60,000 nt of DNA from Nematostella vectensis (lineage: Eukaryota > Cnidaria > Anthozoa > Actiniaria > Edwardsiidae). Below are positions 1 to 11,500 of this stretch, piece after piece (position 1 is the first letter of the stretch; the number at the start of each line of letters is the position of its first letter). A program made the translations under genes and the position numbers. The stretch is taken from assembly GCF_932526225.1 (NCBI RefSeq), contig NC_064044.1, positions 11,858,084 through 11,918,083 of the forward strand, written 5' to 3'. The notes below the pieces were generated by a model that saw only the letters and a program-made list of their open reading frames with translations, did not search any database and was not told the DNA's origin.

Positions 1-963
1 CCCCTAATCATTACTCTATCTACTGTATAACGTTGAAAAGTTTTTTCAGTGGTTTTTGTTTTGGAAAAGGGGGTGGGATGTCTGACATATTTTTGTATTT
101 TGCGACATGCAGAATGGTGTGTTGTCCTAGAGAAGCCCCATAATTTTAGTATGAGGTGTATGTTTTTTTTTATCATAGGCAATGTGCCTTTGTATTATAT
201 GTTTATTGCACATGTTAAGATTTTGCCCCCAAGACTAAATATCCAGTGTATATGCTTCTTTTTGACAGCTTTTTCAATAAAATAATAATGTGAAATTTAA
301 CAATTAAGCATTATAAAAGGCGCAGTGACATGTTAGTTAACAAAGTTCAGTAATAGTTCAATTTTCTATAATAACTCACAGCACAGAAGATATATTGAAT
401 TTTTATTGGTTAAAAGTGTTAGATCCATGATTAATGCTTTACATGCCTGCATTCAAATTTTACATCTTTTTCTATGTATTCTGTTGGTATTTCCAAAAAT
501 AAGATAAAATAATCAAATGATTATTTCTTCTTAATCCAACTAAGGTTTATTAATTTAACAAGCTATAAACCTCCCACATGTTTGATATGACAAAAACAAA
601 ATTAAGAATGTGTGATTGCTAGGCAGATTGACTAATGATTACAAAACTGTCAATTAGGCAAGCATCAAACCCAATTTACCAAGAGCTTTTGCCATTTCTG
701 GAATTTCTTTCTTGACATCATTATGTCATCAATATTCAATACCTGGAGCTATTTAGATACCTTATAACGCTGACCTTTTTTTATCTATTTTTACTCTGTT
801 TGCTCTATTAATCAGATTCTGCCATTTGTTTTTTTTTATCTGCATACTAACTGTAGTATTATGTCTTGCAAATGACATCACAACAAAAATGATGACATGA
901 ATTGATAAGTACACTGACAACTGGCTTTTCTCAGACTGGTGGTATTTCCTTAGGATTTGCTAC

Positions 964-1282
964 CAGGGGGGGGGTGAATAGGGGTATGTAAATCCGCCGA
1001 TCCGCAACATTTTTGGGGCAAATCCGTGGACCCGCAGATATTTTTAGATCTGCATGGTTTGACAGATAAACTATAGCATCGATTGAAATTCATTTAAAAT
1101 CCGAAATTTGACCATCAAAGCAGTCAAAATCCGAAATCCGTGCCCAAATTGTCAACAGATCCGTGACCCGCCGTATTTCCAAAATCCGTCAATCCGCTGA
1201 AATAGTCATCAAAATTCGTAATCCGTGAGCATTTCGGGGCTGAATCCGCCAATCCGCGAACCTATTCGCACACACCCCCCCC
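964..1282. repeat. MITE-like element with AATCCG-rich interior
   Basis: Ends resemble inverted repeats: a G-run followed by TGAATAGG on the left and CCTATTCGCACACA followed by a C-run on the right. The interior iterates AAATCCG and AATCCGC in degenerate form. No target duplication was identified. Confidence 0.45.
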
Positions 1283-1716
1283 TACAAGCTTAGCTTGTTT
1301 GCTTTTAAATAAAAGTACATGGGAAAAAGCATTCAAGAACCCTTCCGCCCTCCTAATATGAATTATGTATCCCTCTTGAATTACCCCCCCTCCACCTTTC
1401 CCCAGGATGTGAAAATATGGTATTTTTTTTAGCCTTTTTAGGTCTACTATCCTCCAGGGTTCTGACATTTTGACATGTTTTGTACATTGGAAATCTTATG
1501 AAATTGCCCTGCTATTGGATCTTAAAATAAAAAAAGTTCTAATTTATGTTTTAAAATTCATTTAAATCCCTTAAAGTGATTTTTTCTCTCTATTGTCTAC
1601 AAGCATATATGGCTTTCTAACGGAAAATTTAAATAGCAAGGTGTTGTCACAACTACATGTATAAATATATCTACTTTTTGTTTCTACATGATTTAAGAGG
1701 GGCATTTATTCCTTAC

Positions 1717-1912
1717 CAGGGGGCAGATCCAGGAGCTACAAAAAGGGGGGGGGGCTGAAGCAAGGGTTTTAAGCAATGGGGGGGGCTGGATTCATTGTTT
1801 TTCCATGGATTTCCTTATATTTCTTGTTGTTTTTAAACTAAATATCTGAAAATGGGTGTAGGGGGGGCCCTCAGCCCACCCCTAGACCTGCTAAGGACCC
1901 CCCTGGCCACGA
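1717..1912. repeat. G-rich MITE-like element
   Basis: Left end CCAGGGGGCAGATCCAGGAG and right end CTAGACCTGC...CCCCCCTGG are imperfect inverted repeats; long G-runs lie between. It resembles the element at 27011-27165. Confidence 0.4.
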
Positions 1913-2176
1913 CCGAGATGCAACCTATTAGGCTGATTTAGACCCAAGCAAGAAGACGGCATGTTCTATTGCGCGATACAGATTTTTGCTGGCGTCCCGT
2001 CCTGAAGAGGACATAAGAAAGTATGAAATGCTGTCCTGAACGGGACGCGACGGCGGCAAGCAAAGCATGCGCGCGCAATCAAACATGCACAAGCTGGCGT
2101 CCTCTTGCCGGTGACATCGACCTTAACCACCCTATTATGTTATAGGTGATCAAAAGGTGACCAGTTGTTTACTTAC

Positions 2177-2450
2177 AGGCCCATATCCAGGGTTTTTCTT
2201 GGGGGGGGGGGGTTCGAAATCCGAAAAAGTAGGCCTAATATTTAAAGGGGAGGGGGGAGGGAGTTCTCTGATAAAAAACTGACCATGCCTTTTTACAGTA
2301 TCTCCACCGGACGTTTATTGTCGGATTTGGCTACATATCAGAGTGATCTAGCTGATGCTTCATGGTTTTGTCTATAAATAAAAGCATGTCTATTGAGAAC
2401 CGAAAGTGGACCTTTGGCCGTTGTGGAGCCTGACTTATATAAATGTATAT
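2177..2450 (+). repeat. Dispersed repeat, GGCCCGTA-type family, copy 1
   Basis: Starts CAGGCCCATATCCAGGG, then a G-run and AAATCCGAAAAAGT, and later GGACGTTTATTGTCGGATTT. The same blocks recur at 18205-18598 and, inverted, at 36744-36999. Confidence 0.6.
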
Positions 2451-2466
2451 TATTTTTTTGCCACAG

Positions 2467-2557
2467 ATGCATCCTAGTGATTGTAAGTTTGATCCTGACG
2501 GCCCTGAGTACTGTAAATATCTATGAAGCATTGCTAGACACTCCAATATTTATTGTG
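2467..2557 (+). CDS. KCNQ: KCNQ exon: S1 and S1-S2 linker
   Basis: Encodes [16 protein letters not shown] then [14 protein letters not shown]. The acceptor is a T-run followed by CCACAG and the donor is GTAAGT. It is 91 nt, entered in phase 2 and left in phase 0. A copy of a dispersed repeat ends about 20 bp upstream. Confidence 0.9.
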
Positions 2558-5500
2558 GTAAGTAGCTGCTCTCAAAAATACTGATTTTATGACTGGCTGC
2601 AACAGTGCTGAATAACGTATGCGCATGCGCGTGTTCTGGCAAAAACAAACAAAATCTCAGTGTTGAATCGTTCGAGTAAAGGTAGAAAGGCTGACTTCGG
2701 TCGCTGTTTTGACCAAGTACAGCATTAAAACCATACTGTACAAAAGATGACAGATTTGTTTGATAATGAGGGAGTCATAAAGAACATTTTAGCCTTAGGT
2801 TTGATCTAGTTTTCTTAGCATTCGCCAAAATGCGACAGTTCGCCAGCAAAACACCGCCATTTCAAAACAAAAAGGCTGGTTCAACCGCCCGGTACTAGAA
2901 CTAGTCTTGCGTTTTTCAGCACTGTCACTGGCTGCAGTTTGTGCATCAATAGGATCTTGCTATTCCTACTTATGTGTCTGTAGTTTAGTATACAGGTCCG
3001 TACCCAGCATTTTTCTTGGAGTGGTGTGAAATCTAAAAAAATGAGGGTTTTTTTTGTTCTGATAAGTCCTATTTTCTCTTCAAAGGAAATTGTACTCGTA
3101 ACTGTATTCATAGTAGAATATGGCTTGCGTTTATGGTCGGCTGGGTGCCGAAGTACATATGTGGGGCTCAGAGGCAGGCTCAACTTTGCCAAGAAAACAT
3201 ATGCGATATTAGGTGAGGGACTTTTATTGTGTTGAGCAAAGTGTGGCCCTATTTATGAATGGCACATTTATCATGCAAAAGCTACATAGAGTACTGGGGC
3301 TAGGGGCTTATTTCTCCCTCCCTTGCCCTCCCTTCTGTGGGTGATAAGAGTTGTGACGTTGAGGAAGCTATCTTCCTGAAATAGATTTTTTTAAATACTT
3401 AAAACCTTGCTTTTTTAAAAAGCAAGCTTTAAATTGGGTAGAATTTTATAGCTTTTATGGTAGGTTTTGGAGAGCAAGAAAGAAAAAAACATGGATCTCA
3501 CTATGCTATGTGCATGTGTATTTCTGCTAGGTAGCCACTCTCTTAATGGGTATTAGTTTAAAGCGGCAGCGTCATGGTACTGCATATGTCTGGAGTCAGT
3601 GTATTATTGTAAGCTTTTAATCATCTACAAACAGTTGAACTTTAAGCTGTCAATGCCTTTGTTAAAATAATATGCAATACTTTATTCAAAACTATGTTTA
3701 CTGACAGTTTGTTTCCTTCAAATTTAATTCTCCTACATGTACTAAAGGCTCAAAAGTCAATATTAGAATTTTACTGAATTTCATTGTTTGTGGGCTGGAG
3801 AGCTATTGCAAAGCTCTTACCATGACACTGCCCCTTTAAGCTTTGATTCATTTTCCATAGATGTGTTGGTGATTTTCTCTTCTATTGCGGGTTTAGCACT
3901 CTCAACGAATGGATCATCAATAACTGTTAGGTAAGTACGATGGTGACACATGATAAGCATGCTAAGCCTTTCTTTCAATGTGGTAGACAAGGACAATGCA
4001 GCTAACCTTTTCCTATGGGGGTAGGGGAGAGATGATGCTTCAGTACACCTTTTCCTATGAGGGTAGGGGAGAGATGGTGCTTCTGTACACCTTTTCCTAT
4101 GAGGGTAGGGGAGAGATGGTGCTTCAGTACACCTTTTCCTATGGGGGTAGGGGAGAGATGGTGCTTCAGTACACCTTTTCCTATGGGGGTAGGGGAGAGA
4201 TGATGCTTCAGTACACCTTTTCCTATGGGGGTAGGGGAGAGATGGTGCTTCTGTACACCTTTTCCTATGAGGGTAGGGGAGAGATGGTGCTTCAGTACAC
4301 CTTTTCCTATGGGGGTAGGGGAGAGATGATGCTTCAGTACACCTTTTCCTATGGGGGTAGGGGAGAGATGATGCTTCAGTACACCTTTTCCTATGAGGGT
4401 AGGGGAGAAATGATGCTCAGTACACCTTTTCCTATGGGGGTAGGGAAGAGATGGTGCTTCAGTACAACTTTTTCTGTGAGGGTAGGAGAGAGATGGTGCT
4501 TCAGTACACCTTTTCCTATGGGGGTAGGAGAGAGATGATGCTTCAGTACAACTTTTCCTATAGGGGTAGGGGAGAGATGATGCTTCAGTACACCTTTTCC
4601 TATGGGGGTAGGGAAGAGATGGTGCTTCAGTACACCTTTCCCTATGGGGGTAGGGGAGAGATGATGCTTCAGTACACCTTTTCCTATGGGGGTAGGGAAG
4701 AGATGGTGCTTCAGTACACCTTTCCCTATGGGGGTAGGGGAGAGATGGTGCTTCAGTACACCTTTTCCTATGGGGGTAGGGGAGAGATGATGCTTCAGTA
4801 CACCTTTTCCTATGGGGGTAGGGGGAGATGGTGCTTCTGTACACCTTTTCCTATGAGGGTAGGGGAGAAATGATGCTCAGTACACCTTTTCCTATGAGGG
4901 TAGGGGAGAAATGATGCTCAGTACACCTTTTCCTATGAGGGTAGGGGAGAAATGATGCTCAGTACACCTTTTCCTATGGGGGTAGGGAAGAGATGGTGCT
5001 TCAGTACACCTTTTTCTGTGAGGGTAGGAGAGAGATGATGCTTCAGTACAACTTTTCCTATAGGGGTAGGAGAGAAATGATGCTTCAGTACACCTTTTCC
5101 TATGGGGGTAGGGGAGAGATGGTGCTTCAGTACACCTTTTCCTATAGGGGTAGGAGAGAAATGATGCTTCAGTACACCTTTTCCTATAGGGGTAGGAGAG
5201 AAATGATGCTTCAGTACAACTTTTCCTATGGGGGTAGGAGAGAAATGATGCTTCAGTACACCTTTTCCTATGGGGGTAGGAGAGAAATGATGCTTCAGTA
5301 CACCTTTTCCTATGGGGGTAGGGAAGAGATGGTGCTTCAGTACACCTTTTCCTATGGGGGTAGGGGGAGATGGTGCTTCAGTACACCTTTTCCTATGGGG
5401 GTAGGTGAGAAATGATGCTTCAGTACACCTTTTCCTATGGGGGTAGGGGGAGATGATGCTTCAGTACAACTTTTCCTATGAGGGTAGGGAAGAGATGGTG

Positions 5501-8500
5501 CTTCAGTACACCTTTTTCTGTGAGGGTAGGGGAGAGATGGTGCTTCAGTACACCTTTTCCTATGGGGGTAGGGGAGAGATGATGCTTCAGTACACCTTTT
5601 CCTATGGGGGTAGGGGGAGATGGTGCTTCTGTACACCTTTTCCTATGAGGGTAGGGGAGAAATGATGCTCAGTACACCTTTTCCTATGAGGGTAGGGGAG
5701 AAATGATGCTCAGTACACCTTTTCCTATGAGGGTAGGGGAGAAATGATGCTCAGTACACCTTTTCCTATGGGGGTAGGGAAGAGATGGTGCTTCAGTACA
5801 CCTTTTTCTGTGAGGGTAGGAGAGAGATGATGCTTCAGTACAACTTTTCCTATAGGGGTAGGAGAGAAATGATGCTTCAGTACACCTTTTCCTATGGGGG
5901 TAGGGGAGAGATGGTGCTTCAGTACACCTTTTCCTATAGGGGTAGGAGAGAAATGATGCTTCAGTACACCTTTTCCTATAGGGGTAGGAGAGAAATGATG
6001 CTTCAGTACAACTTTTCCTATGGGGGTAGGAGAGAAATGATGCTTCAGTACACCTTTTCCTATGGGGGTAGGAGAGAAATGATGCTTCAGTACACCTTTT
6101 CCTATGGGGGTAGGGAAGAGATGGTGCTTCAGTACACCTTTTCCTATGGGGGTAGGGGGAGATGGTGCTTCAGTACACCTTTTCCTATGGGGGTAGGTGA
6201 GAAATGATGCTTCAGTACACCTTTTCCTATGGGGGTAGGGGGAGATGATGCTTCAGTACAACTTTTCCTATGAGGGTAGGGAAGAGATGGTGCTTCAGTA
6301 CACCTTTTTCTGTGAGGGTAGGGGAGAGATGGTGCTTCAGTACACCTTTTCCTATGAGGGTAGGGGAGAAATGATGCTCAGTACACCTTTTCCTATGGGG
6401 GTAGGGAAGAGATGATGCTTCAGTACACCTTTTCCTATGGGGGTAGGTGAGAGATGGTGCTTCTGTACACCTTTTCCTATGAGGGTAGGGGAGAAATGAT
6501 GCTCAGTACACCTTTTCCTATGGGGGTAGGGAAGAGATGGTGCTTCAGTACACCTTTTCCTATGAGGGTAGGAGAGAAATGATGCTCAGTACACCTTTTC
6601 CTATGGGGGTAGGGAAGAGATGGTGCTTCAGTACACCTTTTCCTGTGAGGGTAGGGGAGAGATGGTGCTTCTGTACACCTTTTCCTATGAGGGTAGGGGA
6701 GAAATGATGCTCAGTACACCTTTTCCTATGGGGGTAGGGGAGAAATGATGCTCAGTACACCTTTTCCTATGAGGGTAGGGGAGAAATGATGCTCAGTACA
6801 CCTTTTCCTATGGGGGTAGGGGAGAAATGATGCTCAGTACACCTTTTCCTATGGGGGTAGGGGAGAGATGGTGCTTCAGTACACCTTTTTCTGTGAGGGT
6901 AGGGGAGAAATGATGCTCAGTACACCTTTTCCTATGGGGGTAGGGGAGAGATGGTGCTTCAGTACACCTTTTCCTATAGGGGTAGGAGAGAAATGATGCT
7001 TCAGTACACCTTTTCCTATAGGGGTAGGAGAGAAATGATGCTTCAGTACAACTTTTCCTATGGGGGTAGGAGAGAAATGATGCTTCAGTACACCTTTTCC
7101 TATGGGGGTAGGAGAGAAATGATGCTTCAGTACACCTTTTCCTATGGGGGTAGGGAAGAGATGGTGCTTCAGTACACCTTTTCCTATGGGGGTAGGGGGA
7201 GATGGTGCTTCAGTACACCTTTTCCTATGGGGATAGGTGAGAAATGATGCTTCAGTACACCTTTTCCTATGGGGGTAGGGGGAGATGATGCTTCAGTACA
7301 ACTTTTCCTATGAGGGTAGGGAAGAGATGGTGCTTCAGTACACCTTTTTCTGTGAGGGTAGGGGAGAGATGGTGCTTCAGTACACCTTTTCCTATGAGGG
7401 TAGGGGAGAAATGATGCTCAGTACACCTTTTCCTATGAGGGTAGGAGAGAAATGATGCTCAGTACACCTTTTCCTATGGGGGTAGGGAAGAGATGGTGCT
7501 TCAGTACACCTTTTCCTATGAGGGTAGGAGAGAAATGATGCTCAGTACACCTTTTCCTATGAGGGTAGGGGAGAAATGATGCTCAGTACACCTTTTCCTA
7601 TGGGGGTAGGGAAGAGATGGTGCTTCAGTACACCTTTTCCTATGAGGGTAGGAGAGAAATGATGCTCAGTACACCTTTTCCTATGAGGGTAGGGGAGAAA
7701 TGATGCTCAGTACACCTTTTCCTATGGGGGTAGGGAAGAGATGGTGCTTCAGTACACCTTTTCCTATGAGGGTAGGAGAGAAATGATGCTCAGTACACCT
7801 TTTCCTATGGGGGTAGGGAAGAGATGGTGCTTCAGTACACCTTTTTCTGTGAGGGTAGGAGAGAGATGGTGCTTCAGTACACCTTTTCCTATGGGGGTAG
7901 GGGAGAAATGATGCTCAGTACACCTTTTCCTGTGAGGGTAGGGGAGAGATGGTGCTTCTGTACACCTTTTCCTATGAGGGTAGGGGAGAAATGATGCTCA
8001 GTACACCTTTTCCTATGGGGGTAGGTGAGAGATGGTGCTTCTGTACACCTTTTCCTATGAGGGTAGGGGAGAAATGATGCTCAGTACACCTTTTCCTATG
8101 GGGGTAGGGAAGAGATGGTGCTTCAGTACACCTTTTCCTATGGGGGTAGGGGAGAAATGATGCTCAGTACACCTTTTCCTATGGGGGTAGGGAAGAGATG
8201 GTGCTTCAGTACACCTTTTTCTGTGAGGGTAGGAGAGAGATGGTGCTTCAGTACACCTTTTCCTATGGGGGTAGGGGAGAAATGATGCTCAGTACACCTT
8301 TTCCTGTGAGGGTAGGGGAGAGATGGTGCTTCTGTACACCTTTTCCTATGAGGGTAGGGGAGAAATGATGCTCAGTACACCTTTTCCTATGAGGGTAGGG
8401 GAGAAATGATGCTCAGTACACCTTTTCCTATGGGGGTAGGGGAGAAATGATGCTCAGTACACCTTTTCCTATGGGGGTAGGGGAGAGATGGTGCTTCAGT

Positions 8501-11500
8501 ACACCTTTTTCTGTGAGGGTAGGGGAGAAATGATGCTCAGTACACCTTTTCCTATGGGGGTAGGGAAGAGATGGTGCTTCAGTACACCTTTTTCTGTGAG
8601 GGTAGGAGAGAGATGATGCTTCAGTACAACTTTTCCTATAGGGGTAGGAGAGAAATGATGCTTCAGTACACCTTTTCCTATGGGGGTAGGGGAGAGATGG
8701 TGCTTCAGTACACCTTTTCCTATAGGGGTAGGAGAGAAATGATGCTTCAGTACACCTTTTCCTATAGGGGTAGGAGAGAAATGATGCTTCAGTACAACTT
8801 TTCCTATGGGGGTAGGAGAGAAATGATGCTTCAGTACACCTTTTCCTATGGGGGTAGGAGAGAAATGATGCTTCAGTACACCTTTTCCTATGGGGGTAGG
8901 GGAGAGATGATGCTTCAGTACACCTTTTCCTATGGGGGTAGGGGAGAAATGATGCTCAGTACACCTTTTCCTATGGGGGTAGGAGAGAAATGATGCTTCA
9001 GTACACCTTTTCCTATGAGGGTAGGAGAGAGATGGTGCTTCAGTACACCTTTTCCTATGGGGGTAGGGGGAGATGGTGCTTCAGTACACCTTTTCCTGTG
9101 AGGGTAGGAAAGAGATGATGCTTCAGTACAACTTTTCCTATGGGGGTAGGGGAGAGATGATGCTTCAGTACACCTTTTCCTATGGGGGTAGGGGGAGATG
9201 GTGCTTCAGTACACCTTTTCCTATGAGGGTAAGGAAGAGATAATGCTTCAGTACAAATTTTCCTATGTTGATTCAAGTTGGTGCCCTTCAGAAATATGCA
9301 TCTCTCATTTGGATTGCTGCATTTTTTTTCTGCAGATTAGTTCGGTTTTTACCTCTTCTTCGAGTATTGCGATTCGATCGACAAGGAAGCACCTGGAAGC
9401 TTCTTGCATCAGTTATTTATATTCACAGAAAGGTGAATTTTAGTTTTGAATTGACATTAAAAAAAGAGCTTCATAAACCAGGACCGAGAATCAGAAAGTG
9501 AAGTGAACCTTAGCAATGGCAACATTTCACCAATAAGAATCAATGCAATTAAAAGTTTATTGCATGGGAGAGGAGGAGGCTTTTTTGGGGGGTCATATAT
9601 CTTTTCACCGTCGTCATACCCCAGGGCCGTAGCAGGGGGGGGGGACACTGGTGGCACGTGCGCCCCCCTCCCAATATTTCATGGCCCTGTCCCGATTTGG
9701 GATGGAGATTGCCTTCCCCTTTCCACGTCTTTGAATTATCTATACTGCACACATTTGTTACTGCAACACAGCAGTGGTAGAACCCGATTAGCTAATGTGA
9801 GTGTCCCTATTAGGTGTGAAGTGTTATAATCCGGAGAAAGGGATTCAGCATCAAGGAATCTTGATGCTGAAAAGTGCATTACAGCAAAACAAAAACTAGA
9901 TCAAAATAAGCTAACTTTTGAATTTATGTACAATATAGATGTCTCGACAAACTATTTAATGAGATCACTAAATAACGATCTAAAAGTTTTAAACATTTTA
10001 ACGAACTCAATCGGGAAAATCACTATAGCTTCTAAAAAACATCCAATGAAAATGGATGCTTGGTCACACTATCTCTCAGTATTCACCCTCTTCTCCTTCT
10101 GACCCCTGCCCTACTTTTCCCTACCTAGAAACACTAGTGATCTCGTCTAAAGTTTCTTTCCTTTGTTGCTTGTGCGCAGGAGTTGTTGACCACTCTATAC
10201 CTGGGTTTTATCAGCCTTATCTTTGCGTCCTTCGTCCTGTACATGGTGGAAAAGGATGAAAACGTCAAATTCGACAGCTGGCCTAACTCATTCTGGTGGG
10301 GAATTGTGAGTATCACTAGTAGACTTCAGTGATATGTGTTAGGGCTGTTGGTAAAAAAGGGGGTATTCATAGACACCAAGGGTTAAATGTTAGGCAATAA
10401 GAGAAGGTAGTGAGGTAGGGCAGCGAACACCTTAAGATAACATCGGACAAGGGGACAATAGACGCACTGTTAGTAGACAAAACTATCAAGCATTAGCTAA
10501 TTAGATGGTATGGTATGTCATAAATGTATAAGTACTTTTTTGTAACCAAACGAACTTTTTTGTAACCAAACGAACTTTTTTGTAACCAAACGAACGTTTT
10601 TGTAACCAAACGAACTTTTTTGTAACCAAACGAACTTTTTTGTAACAAAACGAACTTTTTTGTAACCAAACGAACGTTTTTGTAACCAAATCTGATAATA
10701 AACTTCCTATGAAGATAAGTGCATAAGAACCCATACCCCCACCCCCCGGAAAGATCGGCTCCACTTCTTTGGATAACGCTGGGTACGGGTCTGTAGGTTT
10801 AGCATATTTCGTAGAGCTCTTTAAAGGCAGCCTTATATACGTGTATTCCAGCACAAGATTTATAGTTTGAACAAAATCTTTACTCATGTCGGGGGCTGGT
10901 AGGTAGGGGAAGTGCAATGAACGAAAATGGTTAGGGAATGAATGGTAAGCTGAGGTGATGGACACGTTACATAAATCCTTGGCGGACGCTCTTGTTGCCA
11001 AGCTATTTAACGTATTCCCATTTCTCATATGTCGTTTGTTACTTAAAAGCCCCAACCCCCTCCCCCCACAAGAAATCCCTTTATTGCCTTTTGACACGTG
11101 GTTGTCATCTGCAGGTTACGCTGACCACGATTGGATATGGCGACAAGACACCTATCACGTGGTACGGTCGGCTGTGCGCCTCGATATTCGCGGTCTGCGG
11201 CATCTCGTTTTTCGCGCTCCCTGCCGTAAGTGTAAAGTGTTAGTTTATTGCCGCATTTGAATAAGAATAACTGAATAGCTGCAATGTGGACGACGGCGGC
11301 TAAAAACAATGGAAAATGGTAAAAGATAGACATAAAACGCTGGCTTATAAATGGCAGTTGTGAAAAGTTTCACGGAAGGGTCGTTCGAACCTGCAAACAC
11401 CCCTAAAAGTTGGCTTTTGTGAAATATAAAACTTCCTGGCTGATTCGTTAGTTCTGAACAAGTGCCTTTTTGTTGTTGTTATTTTGCCGCCAAAAACCGG

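Larger units (their letters stand above)
1..2466. other. Presumed KCNQ intron 1, no exon recognised
   Basis: AT-rich sequence upstream of the S1 exon. I see no N-terminal KCNQ exon on the + strand. It holds several mobile-element remnants with G- or C-runs (about 964-1282, 1717-1912 and 2177-2450). Confidence 0.5.

Noticed and set aside
4003-9267. CRISPR-like array
   Set aside because: Units are contiguous with no unique spacers and the genome is clearly metazoan.
3996-9276. Many open frames (up to 280 codons) on both strands
   Set aside because: Products of a 42-bp tandem repeat whose period is divisible by three; repetitive peptides, inside a well-defined KCNQ intron.
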